Source: Morganella morganii H1r (GTDB taxonomy: Bacteria; Pseudomonadota; Gammaproteobacteria; Enterobacterales; Enterobacteriaceae). From it: a stretch of 44,519 nucleotides of DNA. Below, in pieces: positions 26,885 through 43,075 of the stretch. The position numbers and the translations under genes are program-made. The DNA is taken from contig NZ_AYMP01000034.1 of NCBI RefSeq assembly GCF_000633515.1, positions 1 to 44,519 on the forward strand, in the 5' to 3' direction. Numbering within the stretch: position 1 is the stretch's first letter; each line of letters begins with the position of its first letter. Below the pieces are notes generated by a model, which did not search any database, was not told the origin of the DNA, and worked only from the letters and a program-made list of their open reading frames with translations.

Positions 26885-28875
26885 GCCTCCCCGGCCGGTT
26901 TAACCATCAGGCCGCCCGGATGCTGTGAGGCCAGCGCACAGTGTTTTTTCGCCGGATGCGGCGGTTCAGCCGGCGGTACCCCGTCCGGCGGCTGCAGCCG
27001 GACAGGGATACCACCGCCGGGTGCATTGTCGCCGACATTCATATTACCGGACGAAAAAATCGCCCCCGGGGTAATACGGATAAAACTGTCGCCGACTTTG
27101 AGGGTGATTTCTGTTCCGGCCTCAATGATGATTTTTCCGTCGCTGACGAGATGTGTCTGCTGTCCGCTGGATGTCACCAGGTTTCTGTCTGCCCGGGTAT
27201 GTTGTTCGCCTTTGATATGCAGCGAGGTATCCCCGGTAATCTGATGTTTTTGTGAACCATCAATAATGACATGCTCATCACCGGTCAGTTCGGTATAACT
27301 GTTATGATCAATTCGCCGTTTCAGGTCATTTTGTATATGCCAGGTCGCGTTATCTTCGACATGCACATTCATGTCTTTCTGAGCATGAATATACACCTCT
27401 TCCTGACCGGCCAAATCATCAAAGCGCAGCTCATTAAACCCGTCCCCTTTATGGGTTTTGGTGCGGAACGTGGTGCGGGTTTTCTCTTTCGGCAGGTTCA
27501 GCGGCGGACGGTTGCGCCCGTTATAGGTGCAGCCGGTGATGACCGGACGATCAATATCCCCGTTAAGGTATGAAATAATGACCTCCTGCCCGATACGCGG
27601 TACCGACATAAAACCGAAACCGTCCCCGTTCCAGCCATGGGCAACCCGTACCCAGCAGGAAGCGCTGTGATCCGGTCTGCCGTAGCGATCCCAGTGAAAA
27701 AACACTTTCACCTCACCCTGATCGTTAGTGTAGATTTCCTCTCCTTCCGGCCCGACCACCGTTGCCAGCTCGTCACCGTCCGCCTGCGGGCGGAAACGGT
27801 ACGGCGGCCGCCATTCGCGGGAGCCGGGAATGAACTGCACGGTATTACTGAAGGTTGTGCCTTCACCACCGCTGTTGTCTGCCAGCGGCTGGCGACCGTG
27901 ATGATTCACGGTGACTACCTGCCACGACTGATTCATCACCCCTGACGGGTGGTTTTTCAGGGTGAAGATTTTCCCCGGCCTCAGGGCAAAGCAGTTGGTG
28001 CCCGCACTGCCGGTCTGGCGTTCATTCTGGGACTGTTCATAGCGCAGCATCGTAAAGTAGCCGCCCGGCTCATCCTGCTGAAAACGACCGTAACTTTCAA
28101 AAGTACCGTGCTGCCGGTGTATATCCCCGGTCAGCTGATGCTCAAGGGGGTAAGAGGGATTCTGCGGGTTGTAATCTTTCCGGATCTGAATATCACTGCA
28201 CAGCTTTTCGGCGTAGCGCCAGGAGAATGCCGTGCTGTCACCGGTGTCCGTATCCGCCTGCGGGTTGTAGGTCAGGTGAATACCGGCGGTCATGCCGAGA
28301 TGACTGTCACTGTAAAAGAGTACCGGGCCTTCCTCAAACCAGAAATTAATACCCTCTTCTGCCGCCAGACGGCACCAGAAATCATACGCGGATTCCCGCT
28401 TCTGAGTGATGTAATCGCGCTTCCCGTGCAGTTCACCGTCGTAAAATTTCAGGTCATTTTTGACGTGTGCCTCATCCAGCAGGGTAGCGAGAACTTCCGG
28501 TACGGATTGCTGCCGGAAGATACGGCTGTCCTGGTTAAGAGTCATGATCCACATTTCCGGGCGGATCAGAAAGTGATACCAGGTTTTGTTGCCATCGGTA
28601 TTGCCCTGTTCAGCGGAGGCCAGCAGCCCCTGCACGGTACGCACTTTAACACCGTTGCGGGTGACGGTCAGTGAGGCGGCAGAGCCGAGATGCTCTTCAA
28701 AGGCAACGGACGGCAGCAGGCTGACTGCACTGAGGGTCAGCGAAAACAGTGAGGACAGGGATTCACTGAGTGAAAACTCGGTGACCTGAAAGGTCTGCTC
28801 CGGCAACCGGCCGATTTTGCAGGTAAACACCAGGCCGGACTGCCCCGGCAACAATTCAGAAACGGACGGGATCAT
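26881..28875 (-). CDS. vgrG: Type VI secretion tip protein VgrG
   Basis: The 664-residue product forms the trimeric spike of the type VI machine. The ATG at 28875 (MIPSVSELLPG) has GGAG upstream; the frame is open 40 codons further without support. Residues 1-370 are gp27-like, then the gp5-like OB fold (ATVVGPEGEEIYTNDQGEVKV, WVRVAHGWNG, VPRIGQEVIISYLNGD), then a beta-helix needle (ITGDTSLHIKGEQHT and similar). The C-terminus ends in a proline-rich tail of about 45 residues (PPDGVPPAEPPHPAKKHCA), with no enzymatic domain. No hcp or core type VI genes are nearby, so this is an auxiliary island relying on a machine encoded elsewhere. Confidence 0.93.
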   Translation of the reverse strand: MIPSVSELLPGQSGLVFTCKIGRLPEQTFQVTEFSLSESLSSLFSLTLSAVSLLPSVAFEEHLGSAASLTVTRNGVKVRTVQGLLASAEQGNTDGNKTWYHFLIRPEMWIMTLNQDSRIFRQQSVPEVLATLLDEAHVKNDLKFYDGELHGKRDYITQKRESAYDFWCRLAAEEGINFWFEEGPVLFYSDSHLGMTAGIHLTYNPQADTDTGDSTAFSWRYAEKLCSDIQIRKDYNPQNPSYPLEHQLTGDIHRQHGTFESYGRFQQDEPGGYFTMLRYEQSQNERQTGSAGTNCFALRPGKIFTLKNHPSGVMNQSWQVVTVNHHGRQPLADNSGGEGTTFSNTVQFIPGSREWRPPYRFRPQADGDELATVVGPEGEEIYTNDQGEVKVFFHWDRYGRPDHSASCWVRVAHGWNGDGFGFMSVPRIGQEVIISYLNGDIDRPVITGCTYNGRNRPPLNLPKEKTRTTFRTKTHKGDGFNELRFDDLAGQEEVYIHAQKDMNVHVEDNATWHIQNDLKRRIDHNSYTELTGDEHVIIDGSQKHQITGDTSLHIKGEQHTRADRNLVTSSGQQTHLVSDGKIIIEAGTEITLKVGDSFIRITPGAIFSSGNMNVGDNAPGGGIPVRLQPPDGVPPAEPPHPAKKHCALASQHPGGLMVKPAGEA

Positions 28876-29440
28876 GCCGGCTCCATAAATAAGGACAGAC
28901 GAATTCTGCACACCGTTGTCGCCAGACAGTGCTGTGCAGAACCCATCACTGAAAACAAACCGGCACGGCAGAAATACCGTCCGGCACGGTATCATTACGC
29001 TTCATCCGGCACACCGGGCAAGCGCGGGAGGGAATAATAGATTTCACATAACAGGCTGTAAAGCATGGCTGACCAGCGGTATGGCACTAAATATTTATCT
29101 TTCGTTGAAAATGGTGTGAGAATAGGAATATAACACTGAGAAAAAGGCTGATTATGATATTTTTGGCATGATAATCCGATAATCAGTATTCACTGCGCGG
29201 GTAAATAAAGAAAAACGCATTATATTACAATTTGTTATGCTCACTTTAAATGACAGCCAAAAAAACAAAGATGTAATGAAATATGTCACTTTTATAATAT
29301 GTTGAATATTAATAATTAAATTAACAGATTATCGTTAAACAGGAAAAACGCGCTTTTTGATAGTGGATATTTCTGAACTAATAAAAATATTAAGATTTAA
29401 ATTATTCCGTTACTGTCAGGCAAAAAGCGCGCTATCCCGC
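28876..29440. other. AT-rich intergenic region upstream of vgrG
   Basis: No convincing gene is present here. The stretch should contain the vgrG promoter, but several AT-rich candidates are equally good. An 11-bp inverted repeat, CGCGCTTTTTG (29349-29359) and CAAAAAGCGCG (29421-29431), encloses 61 bases of AT-rich sequence; its role is unknown. Confidence 0.4.
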
Positions 29441-29441
29441 A

Positions 29442-29474
29442 AAAAAACGGCCTGATAATCGTGATTATCAGGCC
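29442..29474 (-). terminator. Terminator of the polysaccharide deacetylase gene
   Basis: GGCCTGATAATC (29449-29460) pairs perfectly with GATTATCAGGCC (29463-29474); on the minus strand the stem is followed by G and seven Ts. It lies 24 bases beyond the deacetylase stop. Confidence 0.92.
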
Positions 29475-29498
29475 ATGAGTTGTTATATAAAAACGGGA

Positions 29499-30812
29499 TT
29501 ATCTGTCAACAACAATATCTTTATTCACCACTTCCGGACCACTGTTGCCAATCATGGTGGCAAATTTCTCAATCGGGTCGGTGCGCAGTGCATACAGGCG
29601 TTTCAGCGCATACGGGTTATCGCCGAGGCGGACTTTCCCCTGAATGGTGGTGACAGCCATCGTCATACCCGCCTGCTGTGCGGCATCCATCGCATCCTGA
29701 TTATATGCCCCGAAAGGATATGCCAGGTAATGCTGTTCCGGATTCAGTTTCGCCAGCACGCGCTGTGAACGCTGGTAATCCAGCAGGAGTGTATGTTCTT
29801 TACGGCTGAAAATAATCGGGTTTTTGCGGTTATCCAGACGGTGCAAAAAGTGGGTATGTGACTGAATATCAAACACATCCCGTGACTGCATCAGCTCCGG
29901 CCAGCACATAAACTGTAATCCGTCCGGTGCCCATTTCTGCGGCTTTGATTTCACCCGTGAGGAAATCACAAACAGGGTGGCTTTCTGATCATTTTGCTTC
30001 AGGATCGGATAAGCATAACGGTAAACCGATTTCAGGCCATCGTCGAACGTCAGCGCCACCACTTTGCCCGGCAGGTTATTTTCCTTCGCCAGATAACCGG
30101 CCACGTCATCAAGGGAAATCGTCTGGTAACCGGCCTGCTTCAGATAATCCATCTGCGCCTTAAAGGCCTCAACGGATGTGGTGGTCGAGGTATGGCGGAA
30201 ATTCCTGTTTTCACTGTCTTTCAGAATATGGTGATACGTCAGGATCGGGATCCCTTTATCCAGCTCCACATCCGATAAACGGATGTACGCCAGTCTGTCT
30301 GCCAGGCGAATAGTCAGCCAGACATTTTTTTCGCCTTCCCGGTTTTCCCTGACCATTTTGGCCAGTACCGGATAACGCAGATCACCAAACAGAGTAGCAA
30401 CCGGGGATTTCGATTCATCCGGTGTGCCGAAAACATTGGTGTTACGGATGGTTATCAGATAATCATAAATAGGATTATTGAGTTCATTCAGTGTGTCCAG
30501 CGGCGGCACGACTTTAGGTTTTTTATCTGACAGATGTTCGCTGCTGATAAAACCGCGGTCATTGCCAAACTGTAACTCACGGAATTCCCCTTTCACCGGA
30601 TAAATATAAAAACCGTGTGACGGGTTCAGTTCCGCAACTCCCTGCATCACACCGGCGACCGGTGCAAAAATCATCTGCGGCTCTTTCACCTGAATCAGTG
30701 CCGGCGGTTCATCTTTCAGTAACCATTCCTGTGAATCGGAAGGGGCTTCCGCCGCCCGGCTGATACCGGCAACAGAAAATAAAATCATAAAAATAAACAA
30801 TACGTTGCGCAT
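29499..30812 (-). CDS. Secreted polysaccharide deacetylase (CE4 family)
   Basis: The 437-residue product has a Sec signal peptide with cleavage expected after SRA. Residues 40-100 form a small SH3-like or beta domain, and the NodB-type deacetylase domain starts near 190 (ILTYHHIL). Metal and catalytic motifs are seen: TFDDG, QSHTHFLH (HxxxH-type) and YPFGAYN. The enzyme should remove N-acetyl groups from a cell-surface or exported polysaccharide in the periplasm or at the outer membrane, similar to the PgaB or IcaB deacetylase part. No glycosyltransferase or export genes adjoin it, so the substrate is open. It stands alone between the type VI island and rpoC and has its own terminator. Confidence 0.88.
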   Translation of the reverse strand: MRNVLFIFMILFSVAGISRAAEAPSDSQEWLLKDEPPALIQVKEPQMIFAPVAGVMQGVAELNPSHGFYIYPVKGEFRELQFGNDRGFISSEHLSDKKPKVVPPLDTLNELNNPIYDYLITIRNTNVFGTPDESKSPVATLFGDLRYPVLAKMVRENREGEKNVWLTIRLADRLAYIRLSDVELDKGIPILTYHHILKDSENRNFRHTSTTTSVEAFKAQMDYLKQAGYQTISLDDVAGYLAKENNLPGKVVALTFDDGLKSVYRYAYPILKQNDQKATLFVISSRVKSKPQKWAPDGLQFMCWPELMQSRDVFDIQSHTHFLHRLDNRKNPIIFSRKEHTLLLDYQRSQRVLAKLNPEQHYLAYPFGAYNQDAMDAAQQAGMTMAVTTIQGKVRLGDNPYALKRLYALRTDPIEKFATMIGNSGPEVVNKDIVVDR

Positions 30813-30841
30813 AATATGCCCGTTTGCTTGCTGTTCTGCAC

Positions 30842-30869
30842 AAAAAAGCCCTCCTTAAAAAGGAGGGCT
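30842..30869 (-). terminator. rpoBC operon terminator
   Basis: AGCCCTCCTT and AAGGAGGGCT (30847-30856 and 30860-30869) form a perfect 10-bp stem with a 3-base loop; on the minus strand it ends in a run of six Ts. It is 27 bases after the rpoC stop. Confidence 0.95.
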
Positions 30870-30896
30870 GTTCAGTCAGTTACATTGCTGTATCAC

Positions 30897-35123
<4,227 letters not shown>

Positions 35124-35154
35124 GAAATGGCTCCTGTCGGAGTTAGACCTGTGA

Positions 35155-35220
35155 GACAAACGGTCGTCTGTTTGTCCCTTAAACCAGATTTACTGGTGCT
35201 GCCCGTGTACCACGGGCAGC
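35155..35220 (-). other. Hairpin cluster in the rpoB-rpoC gap
   Basis: The 108-base gap contains a perfect 10-bp hairpin, GCTGCCCGTG/CACGGGCAGC (35198-35220, loop TAC). It also holds ACCAG/CTGGT (35184-35198) and GACAAAC/GTTTGTC (35155-35161 and 35170-35176). None has a T-tail, so termination is unlikely; RNA processing or tuning of rpoC translation is possible. Confidence 0.6.
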
Positions 35221-35231
35221 CACAACGGTAA

Positions 35232-38200
35232 TTACTCGTCTTCCAGCTCGATATTGATACCGAGGGAACGGATTTCTTTCAGCAATACGTTGAAAGATTC
35301 CGGCATTCCCGGTTCCATCTGATGACTGCCGTCAACGATGTTTTTGTACATCTTCGTACGACCGTTAACGTCATCCGATTTCACCGTCAGCATCTCCTGG
35401 AGGGTGTAAGCGGCACCGTATGCTTCCAGTGCCCACACTTCCATCTCCCCGAAGCGCTGACCACCGAACTGTGCCTTACCACCCAGCGGCTGCTGGGTAA
35501 CCAGGCTGTAAGAACCGGTAGAACGCGCATGCATCTTGTCATCAACCAGGTGGTTCAGTTTCAGCATGTACATATAGCCGACGGTAACCTGACGCTCGAA
35601 CTGCTCGCCGGTACGACCATCAAACAGTGTGATCTGACCAGAAGTCGGTAAGCCACCCAGAGTCAGTAATGCTTTGATTTCCTGCTCTTTTGCACCATCG
35701 AATACCGGTGTTGCTGTCGGCATACCTTTTTTCAGGTTATTCGCCAGACGCAGAACTTCTTCATCACTGAAGGTGTTCAGATCCACTTTCTGACGCGGGT
35801 CATTACCCAGGTCATAGGCTTTCTGGATGAATTCGCGTAATTTCGCGATTTCCTGCTGCTCTTTGATCATCTGGTTGATTTTGTCACCGATGCCTTTCGC
35901 AGCCATACCCAGGTGGGTTTCCAGAATCTGACCGATGTTCATACGCGATGGTACGCCCAGCGGGTTCAGTACGATGTCAACAGGGTTACCTTTTTCATCG
36001 TATGGCATATCTTCGATAGGGTTAATTTTGGAGATAACCCCTTTGTTACCGTGACGACCCGCCATTTTATCACCAGGCTGGATCTGACGTTTAACGGCCA
36101 GATACACTTTAACGATTTTCAGCACGCCCGGTGCCAGATCATCGCCCTGGGTGATTTTACGGCGTTTCGCTTCCAGTTTCTTGGCGAACTCAGATTTCAG
36201 TTCGTCATACTGCTCGGCCAGCTGTTCTAACTGATTCTGTTTTTCTTCATCAGTCAGAGCCAGTTCCAGCCAGCGCTCGCGCGGCAGTTTGTCCAGTTTG
36301 TCCGCTTCCATACCGCCGTTGATCAGAACAGAACGGATACGGCTGAACAGACCGGCTTCCAGAATCTGGAGCTCTTCGGTCAGGTCTTTCTTCGCGTCAC
36401 GCAGCTGCATCTCTTCGATTTCGAGAGCACGCTTGTCTTTTTCCACGCCATCGCGGGTAAAGACCTGGACGTCGATAACCGTACCGGAAACACCGTTCGG
36501 TACGCGCAGAGATGAATCTTTCACATCTGACGCTTTTTCACCGAAGATAGCACGCAGCAGTTTCTCTTCCGGGGTTAACTGTGTTTCACCTTTCGGTGTC
36601 ACTTTACCGACCAGAATGTCGCCGCCTTTCACTTCCGCACCGATATACACGATACCGGATTCATCCAGTTTGGAGAGCGCTGCTTCACCCACGTTAGGGA
36701 TGTCGGCGGTGATCTCTTCCGGCCCCAGTTTGGTGTCACGGGACACACAAGCCAGTTCCTGGATGTGGATAGTGGTGAAACGGTCTTCCTGAACCACACG
36801 CTCGGATACGAGGATGGAGTCTTCGAAGTTGTAACCGTTCCATGGCATAAATGCCACGCGCATGTTCTGACCCAGTGCCAGTTCGCCGAGGTCAGTTGAC
36901 GGACCATCAGCCAGCACGTCACCGCGCTCAACCGGCTCACCCAGCGATACGCAAGGAGTCTGGTTGATACAGGTGTTCTGGTTAGAACGGGTATATTTGG
37001 TCAGGCTGTAGATGTCGATGCCCGCTTCGCCGGCATACATTTCATCTTCATTTACCTTGATTACGATACGTGATGCGTCAACGTACTGAACCATACCGCC
37101 GCGTCTGGCTACGGCTGTAACACCGGAGTCAACCGCTACCGCACGTTCCATACCGGTACCAACCAGCGGCTTGTCAGCGCGCAGAGTCGGAACCGCCTGA
37201 CGTTGCATGTTCGCACCCATCAATGCACGGTTGGCGTCATCGTGTTCCAGGAACGGGATCAGGGATGCACCGACAGAAACCACCTGCTGGGTGGAAACGT
37301 CCATGTACTGAACCTGATCACGGCTGAATAAGCTGGATTCACCTTTGTTACGGCAGGTGATCAGTTCATCAACGAAGTGACCTTCGTCATCTAACACGGT
37401 GTTTGCCTGTGCAATGATGAAGTTACCTTCTTCGATTGCAGACAGATAATGAATTTCATCGGTAACAACATCGTCACGCACTAAACGGTACGGGGTTTCC
37501 AGGAAACCATATTCGTTAGTCTGTGCATAAACAGATAAGGAGTTGATCAGACCGATGTTCGGACCTTCAGGGGTCTCGATAGGACATACGCGGCCGTAGT
37601 GAGTCGGGTGAACGTCTCGTACTTCGAAGCCGGCACGCTCACGGGTCAGACCGCCCGGGCCTAATGCAGAGATACGGCGTTTGTGCGTAATTTCTGACAG
37701 CGGGTTGTTCTGGTCCATAAACTGGGACAGCTGGCTGGAACCAAAGAACTCTTTAACCGCAGCAGAAATCGGCTTGGCGTTGATCATATCCTGAGGCATC
37801 AGGTTATCCAGATCACCCAGAGACAGACGCTCTTTCACCGCACGCTCAACACGGACCAGACCGACACGGAACTGGTTCTCTGCCATTTCACCGACAGAAC
37901 GGATACGACGGTTACCTAAGTGGTCGATATCATCCACTTCACCGCGGCCGTTACGGATGTCGATCAGTTTCTTCATGACATCAGTAATGTCCTGCTGGCT
38001 CAGGATCCCGGTACCGTCAGAGTCATCACGACCCAGTGAACGGTTGAACTTCATGCGGCCGACCGCAGACAGATCGTAACGATCTTCAGAGAAGAACAGG
38101 TTCTCGAACAGGTTTTCAGCAGCTTCGCGGGTTGGCGGCTCACCAGGGCGCATCATACGGTAGATTTCTACCAGTGCGCTTAAACGATCGTTGGTCGGGT

Positions 38201-39260
38201 CAACACGCAGGGTTTCTGACATGTAGGCGCCGTGATCCAGGTCGTTGGTGAACAGGGTTTCAATGGTTTTGTGACCGGACTGACTCAGACGCGCCAGCAG
38301 ATCCAGTGACATTTCCATGTTCGCCGCACAGATTAATTCGCCGGTCGCTTCATCGATGTAATCACGCGCAACCACTTTACCTGCGATATATTCGACAGGC
38401 ACTTCAATCTGGTTAACTTCGTCTTTTTCCAGCTGGCGGATATGACGGGCAGTGATACGACGACCTTTCTCAACATAAACTTTACCGTTCGCTTCGATAT
38501 CGAAGGACGCGGTTTCACCACGCAGACGCTCAGGAATGAGGGTCATGGTCAGTTTATTGTTGCGGATTTCAAAGGTGGTTTTTTCGAAGAACAGATTCAG
38601 AATGTCTTCGGTGCTGAAATTCATCGCACGCAGAATGATCGATGCCGGTAATTTACGGCGGCGGTCAATACGGACAAATAAGTTGTCTTTCGGATCGAAT
38701 TCGAAATCCAGCCATGAACCACGGTAAGGAATGATACGTGCGTTATACAGCACTTTACCGGAAGAGTGTGTTTTACCTTTGTCACTGTCAAAGAACACGC
38801 CCGGGCTGCGGTGTAACTGAGAAACGATAACACGCTCAGTACCGTTGATAACGAACGTTCCGTTTTCAGTCATGAGCGGAATCTCGCCCATGTAAACTTC
38901 CTGTTCTTTAATATCTTTAACTGTGCCTTCCGGTGCTTCACGCTCGTAAACAACCAGACGCAGTTTTACGCGCAGCGGTGCGGAAAAGGTCACGCCGCGG
39001 ATCTGACATTCTTTAACGTCAAATACCGGCTCACCCAGACGGAAGCTGACATATTGCAGTTCAGCATTACCACTGTAGCTCTGAATCGGGAAAACGGAAC
39101 GGAACGCGGCTTCCAGGCCGTTCTGACCGTCCGGATCGAGTTCAATGAATTTCTGGAATGAATCCAGCTGGATAGAAAGGAGATACGGTACATCCAGCAC
39201 TTGCGGACGTTTACCAAAATCCTTACGAATACGTTTCTTCTCGGTATAGGAGTAAACCAT
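35232..39260 (-). CDS. rpoB: RNA polymerase beta subunit
   Basis: The 1342-residue protein equals E. coli RpoB in length, so numbering carries over. The rifampicin region [19 protein letters not shown] and [15 protein letters not shown] is wild type, with Asp516, His526 and Ser531, so rifampicin sensitivity is predicted at this target. The start [18 protein letters not shown] is identical in style to enterics. It is separated from rplL by an attenuator and from rpoC by a 108-base gap. Confidence 0.98.
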   Translation of the reverse strand: MVYSYTEKKRIRKDFGKRPQVLDVPYLLSIQLDSFQKFIELDPDGQNGLEAAFRSVFPIQSYSGNAELQYVSFRLGEPVFDVKECQIRGVTFSAPLRVKLRLVVYEREAPEGTVKDIKEQEVYMGEIPLMTENGTFVINGTERVIVSQLHRSPGVFFDSDKGKTHSSGKVLYNARIIPYRGSWLDFEFDPKDNLFVRIDRRRKLPASIILRAMNFSTEDILNLFFEKTTFEIRNNKLTMTLIPERLRGETASFDIEANGKVYVEKGRRITARHIRQLEKDEVNQIEVPVEYIAGKVVARDYIDEATGELICAANMEMSLDLLARLSQSGHKTIETLFTNDLDHGAYMSETLRVDPTNDRLSALVEIYRMMRPGEPPTREAAENLFENLFFSEDRYDLSAVGRMKFNRSLGRDDSDGTGILSQQDITDVMKKLIDIRNGRGEVDDIDHLGNRRIRSVGEMAENQFRVGLVRVERAVKERLSLGDLDNLMPQDMINAKPISAAVKEFFGSSQLSQFMDQNNPLSEITHKRRISALGPGGLTRERAGFEVRDVHPTHYGRVCPIETPEGPNIGLINSLSVYAQTNEYGFLETPYRLVRDDVVTDEIHYLSAIEEGNFIIAQANTVLDDEGHFVDELITCRNKGESSLFSRDQVQYMDVSTQQVVSVGASLIPFLEHDDANRALMGANMQRQAVPTLRADKPLVGTGMERAVAVDSGVTAVARRGGMVQYVDASRIVIKVNEDEMYAGEAGIDIYSLTKYTRSNQNTCINQTPCVSLGEPVERGDVLADGPSTDLGELALGQNMRVAFMPWNGYNFEDSILVSERVVQEDRFTTIHIQELACVSRDTKLGPEEITADIPNVGEAALSKLDESGIVYIGAEVKGGDILVGKVTPKGETQLTPEEKLLRAIFGEKASDVKDSSLRVPNGVSGTVIDVQVFTRDGVEKDKRALEIEEMQLRDAKKDLTEELQILEAGLFSRIRSVLINGGMEADKLDKLPRERWLELALTDEEKQNQLEQLAEQYDELKSEFAKKLEAKRRKITQGDDLAPGVLKIVKVYLAVKRQIQPGDKMAGRHGNKGVISKINPIEDMPYDEKGNPVDIVLNPLGVPSRMNIGQILETHLGMAAKGIGDKINQMIKEQQEIAKLREFIQKAYDLGNDPRQKVDLNTFSDEEVLRLANNLKKGMPTATPVFDGAKEQEIKALLTLGGLPTSGQITLFDGRTGEQFERQVTVGYMYMLKLNHLVDDKMHARSTGSYSLVTQQPLGGKAQFGGQRFGEMEVWALEAYGAAYTLQEMLTVKSDDVNGRTKMYKNIVDGSHQMEPGMPESFNVLLKEIRSLGINIELEDE

Positions 39261-39540
39261 AGGGTTCCTCAGCTCGCTTGATCAGTGACCCGGCCTGCCC
39301 GTATCGGACGGACAGTCGCTACAACTATCTAATTTGGACAGAAAATTGAACATTTTCTGTTAATACCCATTGCTATTACTCTTAAATCATTTCATTGCGC
39401 TGCTGACTACCGAGCTACCCGAGCGAATCGCAGTCATAAACACAGTATATTAAGTCGTCAATAGCAAAAAGTATTCGGAGAGTTTGCGGGTGTCAGATAA
39501 CACAACTGTTACCCCGAAAACACACGCATGCGCATTAGCG

Positions 39541-39572
39541 CAAAAAGGCTGGTGACCAATAAGTCACCAGCC
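39541..39572 (-). terminator. rplL-rpoB attenuator
   Basis: On the minus strand GGCTGGTGAC and GTCACCAGCC (39547-39556 and 39563-39572) form a perfect 10-bp stem followed by five Ts. It lies 36 bases after rplL. In E. coli a partial terminator at this place lets only a fraction of polymerases enter rpoBC, and an RNase III site follows. The 280 bases from here to rpoB show no gene. Confidence 0.9.
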
Positions 39573-39608
39573 ATCAGCCATTTTCAGGCTGCTACTGCAA
39601 AAAGTGGC

Positions 39609-39992
<384 letters not shown>

Positions 39993-40040
39993 TCAGAATA
40001 AGTTTATACGTTAAAAAGCAACGAAGAAAAGAAAGAGCAA

Positions 40041-40538
40041 TTAAGCAGCTTCTTTCTGATCGCGTAACGCTGCCAGAGTGCGAACCAGTTTGCCTGCAGA
40101 GGCTTCTTTCATGGTTGCCATCAGGCGCGCGATTGCTTCTTCGTAAGTCGGGAGTGTTGCTAAGCGATCGATATCTTTCGCTGCAATTAACTCACCTTCA
40201 AAGGCTGCGGCTTTAATCTCGAATGCAGGGTTCGCTTTCGCGAATTCTTTGAACAGACGAGCAGCAGCGCCCGGGTGTTCATGAGAAAATGCAATCAAGG
40301 TAGGACCGACGAATACGTCTTTCAAGCACTCAGAAGAGGTACCTTCAACAGCACGACGCAGCAGGGTGTTACGTACTACACGTACAGTAACGCCAGCTTC
40401 ACGACATGCTTTACGCAGACCGGTCATTTTATCTACAGTCACACCACGGGAATCCGCGACAACTGCAGACAGCGCACCTTTGGCAACTTCGCTGACTTCA
40501 GCAACAATCGCTTGTTTGTCTTGAAGATTTAATGCCAT
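40041..40538 (-). CDS. rplJ: Ribosomal protein uL10
   Basis: The 165-residue protein anchors L7/L12 dimers to 23S rRNA and, in complex with them, represses its own m[27 protein letters not shown] and the C-terminal L12-binding helix ([20 protein letters not shown]) are typical. AGGAGC precedes the ATG. It has its own promoter and a long leader. Confidence 0.98.
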   Translation of the reverse strand: MALNLQDKQAIVAEVSEVAKGALSAVVADSRGVTVDKMTGLRKACREAGVTVRVVRNTLLRRAVEGTSSECLKDVFVGPTLIAFSHEHPGAAARLFKEFAKANPAFEIKAAAFEGELIAAKDIDRLATLPTYEEAIARLMATMKEASAGKLVRTLAALRDQKEAA

Positions 40539-40803
40539 TAGCTTCTTGCTCCTGGTTTAGCCGGGTAATACAACCCCGGAACTCACTTCACTCAGCACCG
40601 GAAGGTGGAGAGCGCTAAAACACGGTGAGCAGAATACTCGAATAAAATTCTTGTGGCTCTGTCACCGTCTACGCAGGAAAATTAAGTAATCACTTACACC
40701 TGCGGTCTTGGACGGGGCCCGGAAAAGGCCGGGCTCCAACCGAAATTCTGGGCTGTGCCTGATTCCGTGATATTTCACTAAATCAAATACAGCAAACATT
40801 GGG
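40539..40803 (-). promoter_or_regulatory. rplJ leader (L10 autoregulatory RNA)
   Basis: About 265 bases separate the rplJ promoter from the ATG. The segment contains GCCCGG/CCGGGC (near 40715-40735) and other hairpins. In E. coli the L10-L12 complex binds this leader and blocks translation of rplJ; the same role is inferred here from position and length. Confidence 0.65.
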
Positions 40804-40809
40804 CGTCAG

Positions 40810-40838
40810 ATTCTACAGAAACCTGACCCCAATGTAAA
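40810..40838 (-). promoter_or_regulatory. rplJ (L10) promoter
   Basis: On the minus strand TTTACA (40833-40838), a 17-base spacer and TAGAAT (40810-40815) form a good sigma-70 promoter directly after rplA, at the place of E. coli P-L10. Confidence 0.8.
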
Positions 40839-40858
40839 GCGCTTACTATCCGCAGATA

Positions 40859-41992
<1,134 letters not shown>

Positions 41993-42096
41993 TTAAAAAA
42001 TCCTCAATATGGGTAATAGCGCCGGTTATCCCGGCTCCCCTATGAATACAGGCCCGCGTAAAAAACGCGAACCCCTGAAAAACAAAAGGCGCGAAA

Positions 42097-42125
42097 TTGT
42101 AGATAAATTTCCCGCCCTTTGCAAG
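42097..42125 (-). promoter_or_regulatory. rplK (L11) promoter
   Basis: TTGCAA (42120-42125), a 17-base spacer and TACAAT (42097-42102) on the minus strand. The transcript would have a leader of about 100 bases with a GCCGG/CCGGC hairpin near the rplK start, where L1 would bind by analogy with E. coli. Confidence 0.8.
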
Positions 42126-42130
42126 CCCGG

Positions 42131-42151
42131 AAAAAAAACCGTTACGGTTTT
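42131..42151 (-). terminator. nusG terminator
   Basis: AAAACCG/CGGTTTT (42135-42141 and 42145-42151) forms a short stem over the nusG stop codon and is followed on the minus strand by further Ts. It separates secE-nusG from the rplK promoter. Confidence 0.65.
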
Positions 42152-42687
42152 TCGACCTGACTGAAATCCAGTTCGACCGGTGTTGCACGACCAAAAATAG
42201 AGACTGATACCTTCAGGCGGCTCTTCTCATAGTCGACTTCTTCAACAACACCATTAAAGTCTGCAAACGGACCATCGGAAACACGGACCATTTCGCCCGG
42301 CTCGAACAGCGTTTTCGGACGCGGCTTATCACCCACCTGCTGCAGGCGGTTCATAATCGCATCAACTTCTTTATCGCTGATCGGTGCAGGACGATCGGAT
42401 GTTCCGCCGATGAATCCCATTACACGCGGTACGTTACGCACCAGATGCCAGGATGCATCGTTCATCACCATCTGGACCAGGACATAGCCCGGGAAGAATT
42501 TGCGCTCACTTTTGCGGCGCTGACCGCTGCGGATCTCGACGACTTCTTCCGTTGGCACCATGACTTCGCCAAATGAATCTTCCATCCCGTTGATTTTGAT
42601 ATGTTCACGCAGAGACTGCGCAACCCGGCTCTCGAATCCGGAGAAAGCCTGGATGACATACCAACGTTTTTTAGGAGAATCCGACAT
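42142..42687 (-). CDS. nusG: Transcription termination/antitermination factor NusG
   Basis: The 181-residue product has the NGN domain ([39 protein letters not shown]), which binds the RNA polymerase clamp, and a C-terminal KOW domain ([21 protein letters not shown]) that binds Rho or ribosomal protein S10. It follows secE by 10 bases in the same transcript. Same length as E. coli NusG. Confidence 0.98.
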   Translation of the reverse strand: MSDSPKKRWYVIQAFSGFESRVAQSLREHIKINGMEDSFGEVMVPTEEVVEIRSGQRRKSERKFFPGYVLVQMVMNDASWHLVRNVPRVMGFIGGTSDRPAPISDKEVDAIMNRLQQVGDKPRPKTLFEPGEMVRVSDGPFADFNGVVEEVDYEKSRLKVSVSIFGRATPVELDFSQVEKP

Positions 42688-42697
42688 CTTTAGAACC

Positions 42698-43075
42698 TCA
42701 GAAGGATGTTATATAGGAAACAAGACGGACAAGGATACCATCAAGGCCCCATAACACTAACGACATAACCGCTGTGACTGCCGCAACGATCAGTGTTGTA
42801 TGCAGTGTTTCCTGACGTGTAGGCCAGATCACTTTACGCATTTCAACCCGTGCTTCGCGGGCAAAAGTCAGTGTCGCTCTGCCTTTCGTTGTCCACAGTG
42901 CAATACCACCGGCTAATGCGATGACGACAACAACTGCCAGCGCACGCAGCGCAAGATTAAATTCGCGGAAGTAGTAGTTCCCGCCGATGGCTGCGATCAG
43001 CAGAACTGCGACCACTAACCATTTGGCAATGTCAGCACCACGGCCGTTTTGTTGAGCTTCGCTATTCGCACTCAT
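42698..43075 (-). CDS. secE: Preprotein translocase subunit SecE
   Basis: The 125-residue inner membrane protein (E. coli 127) has three membrane segments (near residues 18-36, 44-62 and 92-112) and the conserved cytoplasmic [16 protein letters not shown]-like hinge (here [17 protein letters not shown]). It clamps SecY. The ATG at 43075 gives [13 protein letters not shown], as in E. coli; the six-codon upstream extension is not supported. It lies between tuf and nusG. Confidence 0.97.
   Translation of the reverse strand: MSANSEAQQNGRGADIAKWLVVAVLLIAAIGGNYYFREFNLALRALAVVVVIALAGGIALWTTKGRATLTFAREARVEMRKVIWPTRQETLHTTLIVAAVTAVMSLVLWGLDGILVRLVSYITSF

Noticed and set aside
35124-35159. ATG start for rpoC 12 codons upstream
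   Set aside because: The GTG at 35123 has AGGAG at correct distance and matches the E. coli N-terminus; the extra residues are foreign to the family.
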